DNA of 64,000 nucleotides from Fallopia convolvulus (lineage: Eukaryota; Streptophyta; Magnoliopsida; Caryophyllales; Polygonaceae), in NCBI GenBank assembly GCA_964016875.1, contig OZ024719.1, positions 26,913,877 through 26,977,876 on the forward strand, written 5' to 3'. The stretch's first letter is position 1; every line of letters starts with the position of its first letter. Below are positions 55,078-64,000 of this stretch, piece by piece. The notes beneath the pieces are model-generated. The model was given only the letters and a program-made list of their open reading frames with translations, did no database searches and was not told where the DNA came from. A program made the translations under genes and the position numbers.

Positions 55078-55296
55078 TTGCCCAAATCCTTGTTTTGTGC
55101 CTTCCACCCACCAGCACCACCTCCGACCACCGGGGCCAGGCTGCGCCGCCCTCTCCGGCCACCCACGACTACCAGGGGCCACCAGCCGCCGGCACCACCT
55201 CCATCCCAGACCATCGTCGTTCTGTCCTGTAGCCTCTTGCGTAAAAAAAAAATACAGAGAAGGAAATTTAGGTATTTTCTTAAGCCTTTTTAATTC
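55078..55296 (+). other. GC-rich leader of the solo LTR, open by chance
   Basis: The open frames here, in two plus frames and on the minus strand, come from a proline-rich GC-rich tract. The equivalent tract in the other LTR (22156-22344) does not keep the frame, so I do not call a gene. Confidence 0.4.
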
Positions 55297-58045
55297 CTCC
55301 TTTGGGCTGATTTTAATCTTTATGGATTTGTTTTAGGCCCATTTAAACCCATCAGATTTTTTTTAAAACAAAAAAAATCAGATTCATAACAAATTATAAT
55401 CTCTTGTACATATTACTTATTAATTACAACATGCGTGCAAAGTTTTTAAAAAGGAGATTTATTTTTACTAGTTAAGAGGTAAATTCTAATAAATCCCAAA
55501 TTTATAAAGGTGATTTTAATTGGAAAATTCTGATTTTATTTTATGTAAAAGGCCTAAACCTTCTTTCTCTTTTTATACAAAAGATGCTTAGATTATAAAG
55601 GTTTTGACTTGTTAATTTTATAATGTAAATTTTCATGCATGCAAATCTTTATGCATGCTCTATATGAGCATTTAGATTGTTTTTATATGAAATTTTAATA
55701 TAAATAAGTCTAATAAAGACAAGCTTGAACAATTCATTGAAAAGTATATTTGTATGTATTTTTAAAGGAATTTCTATAAATTAAATTCTCTTGCATGTGC
55801 TTATAAATCTAAGTATAATCTTTTCTATGAATTTTTGATCAAATAGGAGTTAATAAGAACAATATATGTTATTTAAATTAAAAGTGCCTTGCATGTATTT
55901 TTTTTAAAAGAGTTTTTATAGCTTAAAACTCTTTTGCATGTCAATTTTAGCTAAAATGAATATTGATAAAATATTTTGAACCATCTAGAGTTAAAAATGA
56001 ACTTATAAAGTTTTTATCCACTTAAGAAAATTAAAATAGTTGTGCATGGATTCTTATAAAAATATTTGGGAAAAATCCTTTCTTGCATGAAACCTAGTTT
56101 TATTCACTAGGTAGAAATAAATATGTATATATTCCTCTTAATAAAAGAAAAAGGAATTTTCATAATCATACCCTATTTAATTAGTATATTATTTTGCATG
56201 TGGGAAATAAAGTATTTTTATAAGGTAACATATACATGCATGTCAATTAGAGACTTTATTATATTTTTATAATATATCATTCATGACATTTGATTTTAAT
56301 GTTGATCATAATAATAATTTTTACTAAGTAGTTGGTATAAAATTTTGATACTTGTAAAAAGGGTTTATTCATAGTTAAAATATGCTTGCATGTTAAAATT
56401 AGCCTTGTCACATAAACTTTTGGGAATAAAATAAAGTTTGACATTAAAAATAATAAAATGCATGCAAATCATATTTTAAGTATATTTTAATTATTGCATA
56501 TGGTTTAAAAGGAATTTCCGTTATATTTAAATAAGATTTTACATGTGTCTTTAAAATAAATATTTTAAAATTATAAAGAGTATTATCTTGAAAATTATAA
56601 TGAGGATAATTATTTTCTATCCTAAACTTTCTTTCTCTTAGAAGAGGGAAATAAGAGAAAAGTGTAATTAATATTAAAATAAGGATTTTAATATTAAATC
56701 GTTGGTCTTCCTTTCGCTCAAATAGGTTGAAGCGCTCGACGTCTCTAAGAGCTTATATTTTTGAGTTACGAATATTTCCGAAAGAAATCCAAGGCAAGTG
56801 GACATTCTACTTGAACCTTTCGATAAATTCAATTCTGTTCACTTGTTCAATGTTGGGAACACCTTGCGTGCTAAATAAAAACGAGCCTAGGAAATAACGA
56901 TTGTTAGAAATAATGACCATTGTTAGCATTATTACTATTACTATCGTTAATAGGAATTATTGCTAGACTTGTTGTGTTGTTTGCTTGTTTAAAATCTCTT
57001 TTCGAGATTCGTAATTAAATTCGTAAGTAGTGTAGTAAGGGGTGCGGGCCCGACCCGACACCTCTATATAACATATTAAGTCGTATCGTGAAATACCAAC
57101 TTTCCTACGACTGTACGGATCATGATCTATGTCTGCTCCTACTCGGAGGAGGGATGTGCGCACCCTAGCTAGGTGCCGGAACTCAGTTCCCGTAAGTGGT
57201 ACGTCGGCCCATTCATGGCCCCCCACACTCTTAAAAATCATTAACTAATGTGAAAGTTTTGATCACGAAAGAAAGTAAGTGCTAAAGCACATTAAAAGAA
57301 ACCAAAACCGGACCGGTCTCAAATGATCGATCCGGCTCTCGGTCCGCAAGGGTGCGAGAGGTTTTTCGAAAGCTTATGTGTAATTAACGTTCCCAACATT
57401 CATTCTATTCTAAGACGTTCTACAATCTAGTAGTTCGTTCTTTCGGTTTAAGAGTTATCTCGCCTCGAGATTCACTCATTTCCGTTCTTAATAAGCTCCA
57501 CTTAAAGGTTACACCTCTCGAAACACATCTCGAATAGTTCGTAAATAATAATGTCAATACTTACCAAACTACCTTAAGAATGTCCGTTCTCGCTTGCTTA
57601 GTCTCTTTAGACTAATTCTGTTTTTCCGCATCTTTGCCTGGCACTTCTCGCCTTTCGCGCCAAATGCCAGACGCTAGGAAACCTCCACCGAAGGCATAAA
57701 AGACGAAGACTACTCATGTGAAGGAAGGAAGATCGGGTATTTTCAAGAATTGCATTTTGTGTACGCATGGGTTTTCTCCACGTTGGTTTTAAACGATGTT
57801 AATTTTATATTCCGTTGCGTAAATAACTCTTAAGCTTTATGATTTGTCAAGTCAAGTACAAACTATGTAATGGATACTTTTAAAGTCTCAAATGTGAGCA
57901 ACTCTCTTTTCTATGTAATGACTTTTTAATTCCGTATGTTTTATGTAATTTAATACCTTATAAAGCCTAGGGTGACATTGGGTGGTAAAACCCGAGGTCA
58001 CTGGCGGTAACACCTATCGTTGCAAAATAGGGGTGTTACAAAATC

Positions 58046-58849
58046 CCCTCAAATCCCTTACTTTTGTCTTTCTAATTTCCCACACTAATTTAAAACCAAA
58101 ACCAATCTAAGAAGCTATAAAACTCAACAATGGCAACTCTTCTACCACCCTGCGCCGTGGTCGGAAGAAATATACCACCCTAAAACCCTCCTTTCCCAAA
58201 GTGACAATCCAAGAGTCGAAAAATGGGTCAATCGGGACTCGAACAAGCTCCAAGAGTCCTCAATTGTCTCGGAAACAGACCAATTATGGTCTTATTGAAG
58301 ACAATTCGGATTGGGAGCGAGAGGTGGAAGATTTTACTGACGACATGGAAGGTGTGCCCTATCCACACCCTACATTTGTGTGTTGGTTCACACAATGAAT
58401 AGGGAGAAAGTTCATACCAGGGGAGTTAAGCTGGATCCGAATTTGAAGTCGGGTTGCACTAAAATGAAGATTAAGTTTGACGAGATGGTGGAATGAGGAG
58501 TGAGGTGGTGGAGGAGTCCGCAGAGGATTCTTTGCTTAGCTCGGAGATGAATTTAGTTGTGCTCAAAGAGGTATTTGATTATTCAATGTTAGAACTTGGT
58601 TTATGTTGGTTATTCTGAGATGATGATTCTTGCTATTATTAATGCTATTTAATTAAACAATAGCATTTTGAAGGTATTAGGTTAGAAGTTGATAAATGGT
58701 TGACCGTGTTTTTTATTTCATTTTGGAATGAGTGAGAGATTGGAGATGAGAGAGTATGATTCTTGAATCTTGTTCAAGTGAGAGAACTAAATTGATGTTT
58801 AGCTTTTCTTAGATTTTGAGAAAAATGTCAAGTTTTGTGAAACATGTTG
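58046..58849 (+). pseudogene. Unidentified coding remnant (continues 54042-54322)
   Basis: Around 58131 an ATG opens a short frame with LPPCAVVGRNIPP before a stop. Another frame at 58201-58398 has QESKNGSIGTRTSSKSPQLS and DNSDWEREVEDFTDDMEGVP. It looks like the start of a transposon or gene N-terminus. I do not recognise it. Downstream it merges into Tekay-like pol sequence at about 58850. Confidence 0.35.
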
Positions 58850-59201
58850 AGGGAGAGTTGAGGGCTTGAGGGGCCACTTGGGAGACCGAGTCTAGGATGA
58901 GGGAGAGTTACCTAGAGCTCTACCCGGGTTTAGCAGATGCGGTTGAGGGGAGGGTTAGTGGTTAGCGAGGTCGCGGATTCAATGTTTGTTGGTGTGATTG
59001 TCTCTTGTCTTGACTTGATTGTTTGATTGTTTGGTCGTGCTATATATTATGGATGTTTAGAATTAATTGTGTTTTTCTCTATCGATAAATTTCGATTCGA
59101 GGACGAACCCTTCTTTTAGGGGGAAAGGTCTGTAAAACCTCGAGATAATTTTTCTTTTTTTATAAAAGTTTCGGGACGAAACTTTCTCAAGGAGGGTAGT
59201 A
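58850..59201 (+). pseudogene. Tekay-like pol 3' end and PPT
   Basis: GATWETESRMRESYLELYPG is readable at 58870-58935, the chromodomain end seen at 12530 and 25620. The usual TTTCGGGACGAAACTTTCTC then AAGGAGGGTAGTA purine tract precedes the LTR. Everything 5' of the chromodomain is missing. Confidence 0.8.
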
Positions 59202-60851
59202 TGTCATACTCGGCTTTGTTTTAAGTCAGAAAAACGAATTTCTTGAGGTACAAGTAATCAAATTCTTGGCTCGCAAGTAATATCAGATATAAGATTTAAT
59301 GTTTTTTTTATCATTCGTTAGACGTATCAATATCCTAAGTTTCTTATATATATATACTCTCAAGTTTTAACTTATTTTTTTTCCTTTTCTAATCTCTAAC
59401 TAATTAATATCGTATCTACACCTAAATAAATAGATAATCATACTAGATTAACCCTAATTAACAACCCATCTAGCGGTTTTAGCCGAACCACACCTACCGA
59501 TCGTTCTGATAGAAACCCTTCTATTCTTTTCTTTTGAGAAAAGCCGACAGTTCGAATTTTCTAAAGCCATTAAGCTCTTCGGTTGCGGTTTATCTCGTCA
59601 CCATCTCCGGCCGTCAGCAACAACGGTTCCAATAAAACCTTGTGAGCAGAGGCATTGCTTCGCTCCCATCAATCGTACAATCGTTTTCCCCGCTTACCCT
59701 TCGAGACCCAGTTCTGATCAGTCGTCGAAGACGGTGCCATCGCGCGCGGTTCCGGTTGATCCATTTAGGATCGTCGCTCGTAGGCGTCGCCAAATTCCAC
59801 CGGAAGCCAATGCCCACCATACGTTGTAATGTTTCCGGTCTTTTCTCGTCGGTAACTACTCAAATCTTTCCCTCGTCTTTCCTCTGTCTTTGTGGTGTCT
59901 TCATGTTCCTCATACTAATCGGAACCGCTGGTGGGGAATGGGTTGTGTGGTTGCAGTAGTCCGACACTAACGGTGTTTTGCGATCCTGTTGTTGAACATC
60001 GGTAGTTATCGTTGGGTTCCAGGAAGAAGTCGGAAAAGGAGCAGAGTTGTCTATGTATGGTCCGTGTGACAGGGAAACCCGTGACCCTTCAAAATGAAAA
60101 ATATTATCCATGTGTTTTGGAAAGTGCTCCAGTAGAGGCTTAGCCTGGTTTAGAAGGGAGATTTCGAAGTAGAGTGAGAGTGCCTGCCTCTGCACTCGGC
60201 GCGGGGTTGAGCGCCTTGGAGGTTGGATTGCGAGATGGAGGAATTGCATTGTTGTAAGATTGTGTTTGTGAATGTGTATGTGACTATGTGTGACTAACCA
60301 AAACTAATTTAGGTATTGGCCTTTAGAGTTATGAGTGCGTTTGTGGACTTGGATGCTGACATTAGATATGTTTTTCAAACGTCTTGCAATTTCCGCATTC
60401 TTTCTAACTTGATAGATTAGTAGTTGACCCTTAGGGGAATATTTTCTGTTCCAGGTATGAACCAAGGAACCGTGCATGAGTCGAGGCCCGATGGCGGGGC
60501 AGAGCGGTGAAGAGCACGTGTCATAGTGGGATCGAGTTTACTTTGGTTTCTTTTGTTATATTAGGTAGTTGAATTTATTGTTATGTTGGGTTTATTATCA
60601 TGTGATGTTTATTATTGTTACTAGGTTAATTCGTTAACTATAGACTTTTGTCGGGTTTGAATATTTATGTTTTCGGGAATTCATACATAACTATGTTTCT
60701 AAGTTTTACTAAATAAAAGGTTGGATGTTTTATCAAGTTTTCTTGTCGTGCCCGCGTTGCAAGATCCTAAAGTGTTGTTGTCAACCCATTTAAGTAGTAT
60801 CTGGAAACGTCTACTACTAAGTAGTGCCCCGTGGAAAGACGAGGTGTTACA
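59202..60851 (+). repeat. Tekay-like 3' LTR
   Basis: It starts TGTCATACTCGGCTTTG, where TGTAATATCCGG is the family form, and ends GACGAGGTGTTACA. It shares GGTCCGTGTGACAGGGAAAC, GAAAGTGCTCCAGTAGAGGC and TGCCTCTGCACTCGGCGCGG with the LTRs at 12779 and 23017. It sits directly against PMD copy C. Confidence 0.8.
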
Positions 60852-60878
60852 ACAACGTTCAGGAAATTTCGTTTAGGG

Positions 60879-61969
60879 ATGAGGCCCCTCGACCGAGCCG
60901 TCATCGTCATTGTAGCATCTTTCGTGCTCCGACTGTCCTCTTTTTGATCCTTTGGTCTCCGAGCCAACTCAAACTCATTTGGAGGAGCTGGTTGTTGATT
61001 CTGTTGTTATGGCAGAGGCTCATCCTCCACAAGATGACTTCCCAGACCAAACAATGTATGGGCTCTGGGTCCCATCTGTTCCACAAGGTTTTGAGGGACA
61101 CATAGCGGTTGTGATTTGGATGACATACAACCCATGGAGGATCGATTTTGACGAATATGTTAGCGTGTTGTGTGTTAGAGTAGACCGAAGGAGTTTGCTA
61201 GATGGAGGACTCATATTTCGTCGTCTGATGTTGATGCAGTTGTGGGTTCATGGTTGTGGATCATTGAACAGACTGGTCTGACAAAGCTGTTGGAATTCGA
61301 TTTTAGGAATGTCGACCATGCCTTGATATTTGCTTTTGTCGAGTGTTGGCATCCCAAGACCAACAGTTTTCACTTTCCATGGGGCGAGATCACTATTACG
61401 GTCCACGATGTCATTGTCGCCTTGGGTTTTCCGATCGAGAGGCACAAGGTTGCTCATACGTTCACACTTGATGAGTGCACAGATCTGGTTGAGTACATGT
61501 TCGACACGAGGGAGGATTATCTATTACCTAGGGAACCTAACTTCCTCAGCGGTCTTGGGAAGGGTTGTCTCCACAATCGCGAGTTCTTTGAGTATGTACG
61601 AACGATGATGGCTTTCGACGACCCGCCTGAGTCCATAGCTGTTGGTTTTTTTGTGGCATGATATGGCCACCAGCTTGTTCATGGACAAATCCACGAACAA
61701 CTTAGATGTTCGTTTGTTGCCACTGTTTGAGGATTCGGGTATGGCATCTGTACCGCCATCTTGGGGACGCTTCACGGCATGGGGTGGTTTAGATGGCGGG
61801 TTGCACCTATCTTCTACACGTATTGATTCTTTTTTATTGAAATATCGATTTGTTGGAAAGCTTCACTGCCAGGAGAGCCCGTCGCTATTAAGTAGATCGC
61901 ATACGCTTACAAACGGACCAAACGTCAATCTACTATCGTCGTATCCTCGACTCGTACTGCCCGGAGGAT
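60879..61969 (+). pseudogene. PMD gene copy C, exon 2 (plant mobile domain)
   Basis: It starts with THLEELVVDSVVMAEAHPPQ and VPQGFEGHIAVVIW. A frameshift near 61170 is followed by SWLWIIEQTGLTKLLEFDFR, NVDHALIFAFVECWHPKTNS, FHFPWGEITITVHDVIVALG and FPIERHKVAHTFTLDECTDL. A second shift near 61650 leads to HDMATSLFMDKSTNNLDVRL then LPLFED, matching the PMD ...LG..LF.DKS.N.V...YL..L.D segment. It is the best preserved PMD in the window, with the full first half recognisable. The donor at 61970 is GTACGT. Confidence 0.85.
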
Positions 61970-62051
61970 GTACGTATCCCTTCTTATATTATTGTAATGA
62001 ATTGTTCTTTGTATATTTTCATTTTCCGATATCAATTATTTATATTTCCGG

Positions 62052-62475
62052 TTTGTTGGACCCTCTATCCTCGGGTTGACTTGGATGCCCAATATCCGAA
62101 GTCGAGGTATTGGGGCACCGTCCGCTTCATGGACATCTACAAGACATACATGCCCGATAGATGCCTGCGACAATGGGGACGAGTTCAGATTCAACCACTG
62201 TACGTCATCGTACCACGCGTCTCTCATCGTCCGGTGTCACTTAGGGTCGGGCTATCTACTTCCTACACTTCGATGATGGACACTAAAGGTGGGAGAGTTT
62301 CTAGGACCACATTTGTCCATTCATCCTCACGACGCGGCATGTTGTCACTCTGTGGGACATCGATGATGAGTACTTGGACTGGTTCTTACAAATATCGCAT
62401 CCGTATGTGAGTCCGACGGTGCCAGTTCAGCCACACATTGTTCGAGCCCCTCTTTAGGATGTCGATTTTGATAGG
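62052..62475 (+). pseudogene. PMD gene copy C, exon 3, acceptor mutated
   Basis: It includes SRYWGTVRFMDIYKTYMPDR then CLRQWGRVQIQP, the PMD ..P.RV.RQFG..Q.IP segment. The intron before it ends ATTTCCGG, where copy A has ATTCAAG, so the AG acceptor is lost. The rest shifts frame and is broken. Confidence 0.65.
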
Positions 62476-62554
62476 GTGGGTTTATATTATTTCTTATTAC
62501 TTATGAATTGTGTTTTATATTATGTCTAATTGCACTTATCGATTTCTATTGTAG

Positions 62555-62870
62555 CGTTACCAGCTGATTAGGGCATTTGTGCGTTCGGTCAAGGAGGAGG
62601 TTGTTCAGATGGATGTAGATCACTTGTACAGTCTATGAGGGTTGGACGACACACTACTTGCTCCCACTTTGAGTCAGGCATCGCAAAGGCCCGCAGAGTC
62701 GTCGAGGTCGGTATATAGCATACATCATGTCCCATCCATTTGGGAATGAGGTGAGTCATCGAGGATGGAGGGAGAGTGGGTGTGAGAGGAGGCTGAGAGA
62801 GAGGCCAAGGTACATCACGAGGGCCACCCAGCCAACAACCCGCATTAGGCGGACTCATAGATGGGATTAT
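62555..62870 (+). pseudogene. PMD gene copy C, exon 4
   Basis: The acceptor TATTGTAG (62553-62554) is intact. RYQLIRAFVRSVKEEV matches copy A exon 4, followed by a decayed hydrophilic tail. Confidence 0.55.
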
Positions 62871-62889
62871 TTTGATTGTTTAGGGTTGT

Positions 62890-62985
62890 TTTTGGATTGT
62901 TTGTTTATGTTGACGATTTGGATTGTTTGTTTATGTTGAGGATTTGAATTGTTTATTTATGTTGACGATGTTGGATTGTTTATTC
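62890..62985. repeat. Minisatellite after PMD copy C
   Basis: GTTTATGTTGACGATTTGGA and variants recur 3-4 times. It is the counterpart of 45451-45596. Confidence 0.75.
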
Positions 62986-63708
62986 ATCTCAATATTTCCG
63001 ATTAGGGATTATTTGTTTATTTTCAAATGACCACCAATTCAAATTGCCCGATTTTCACCTATCCAAAACATTGGCGGGTTCACATTCCGCCCATTTTTCA
63101 CCTAATCCTGGCGGGCGGTGTCAAAACCCGCCCATAACATTGGTTTTGAGGTTTAAACCAATGTTATGGGTGGTTTCCGGACCAGCAAAACAGGGCAATT
63201 CCTTTTTTAAAAAATATTTCAATGTTTTTCCTTCAAACCATTAAAAAAAGATCGATAAAAGGTTTTGTGACAAATTTCAGATGCCACTCTCCATACAGAA
63301 CGTACATAGCTAGATCGACTCTAACAAAAGTACATCAACTATGAAGGCCTTCATTGTTAAGAGCTAGACACGAGCTACAGGAAAGTGGCATCTGAAGTTT
63401 GTGACAAACCTTTCAAGTTGATAGTAGTGGCCTTTGACACTTTCTCCTAGACATCACTTATGATGGTTCAACTCTTCATATAGAAAACAACCACCTACAT
63501 ATCGACTCATCGAGAAGCCATCAATCGTAAAAGTACACCATCACGTTGAATCATGGTTGAGGACTCCTCGATGAGTCGTGCAGCTAAGATATGTAAGGTT
63601 TGGAAATGATTATTTCAAGGGTGAAAGACACCATGGTGGTATTTATAGGTTAGTTTAAAGGAGAAACCAAAGTTTTCACCCTCTTGTGCGGTTTTGGAAC
63701 CTGCACAC

Positions 63709-64000
63709 GGTCTGCGAAGATGCGACCATGCAATCGTGGTTACATCCCGTGTTTTGGCAACATAAGCGCATTTTGGAAACACATTACGGGGCGGCCGCGA
63801 CCACGTCACCTGGGCTACAACACGCGTCTTGACAACAGTGAGCGCCATTTGAAAATGCGGGACCGGTTTTAATCCAAAAAACACGATACTCCGTTTGATT
63901 AAAAAAATATTTCGTTTTAACATAGTAAGTAATAGTCAAAAGTGTAACTATAATATATAACAAGAATTACAATCCTATGTTATTATATCTCCTTATCCAA
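63709..64000. other. Flank with a GC-rich CGCGACCACG-type tract
   Basis: The sequence 63715-63870 is GC-rich with many CG-containing short words and ends in AT-rich DNA. No similarity to copy A remains. It may be the end of another transposon. No gene is supported. Confidence 0.35.

Larger units (their letters stand above)
54328..58040 (+). repeat. Solo LTR, 3.7 kb, perfect TSD
   Basis: It starts TGTAATATCCGCTATTTTTA and ends AAAATAGGGGTGTTACA. AAATC flanks it at 54323-54327 and 58041-58045. A TATA-like CTATTTAAGAGC (about 54942-54953) precedes a CT-rich and then GC-rich leader. The clade is not determined: no internal domain accompanies either copy of this LTR family in the window. Confidence 0.9.
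60852..63708 (+). mobile_element. PMD-carrying element, copy B/C, 3' part
   Basis: Similarity with copy A runs from the GATGAGGCCCCT region (43254 in A, 60879 here) through exons 2-4, the minisatellite, the hairpins and the shared 3' block (GCCACTCTCCATACA...CGTACATAGCTAGATCGACT). It ends at the last hairpin 63685-63708. Confidence 0.65.

Overview
This window is intergenic, repeat-dominated nuclear DNA of a flowering plant, probably a eudicot because it is AT-rich. The evidence is a Cassandra TRIM carrying 5S rRNA sequence, Athila-like and chromovirus (Tekay/Del-like) LTR retrotransposons, hAT MITEs, Mutator-like transposase remnants and plant-mobile-domain (PMD) genes. I found no intact host gene. 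Almost every coding stretch belongs to a transposable element and is broken by stops or frameshifts.

Layout. 1-779: 5' end of a minus-strand gypsy element that leaves the window. 1912-2712: a small hAT element with a perfect 8-bp target duplication. 2741-4097: Athila-like solo LTR. 4098-6642: degraded DNA with short tandem repeats. 6643-7142: Cassandra TRIM. 7481-7697: copia RNase H scrap. 8780-15420: a minus-strand gypsy element split by a plus-strand Tekay-like element whose 3' LTR is 12779-14720. 16446-19312: a tandem array (about 3.5 units of ~827 bp), each unit carrying an exon-like coding block plus the 5' end of a PMD transposon.

19318-41619 is the centrepiece. A minus-strand solo LTR with target duplication CATAG is interrupted by a MITE. 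The MITE is interrupted by a Tekay-like element (23017-41169, duplication CAAGT). That element is interrupted by an Athila-like element (26625-36860, duplication AACAA). The innermost element encodes gag-protease and the Athila third ORF but has no reverse transcriptase, RNase H or integrase. It carries fifteen exact copies of the palindrome TCGTTAACGA, mostly in pairs about 21 bp apart. The Tekay-like element's right LTR carries a copied 176-bp piece of DNA from outside its left LTR, a trace of gene conversion or template switching. This may explain why the outer LTRs are more alike than the inner ones.

41620-46510 is the body of PMD copy A. A second PMD copy lies at about 51825-54041 (5' part) and 60852-63708 (3' part). 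It is split by a long foldback element, by a 3.7-kb solo LTR (54328-58040, duplication AAATC) set in an unidentified fragment, and by a Tekay-like 3' end (58850-60851). Both PMD copies are pseudogenes and are flanked on both sides by the same short hairpin motif. Mutator/FAR1-type transposase remnants lie at 46586-48560. The rest is AT-rich DNA without recognisable genes.
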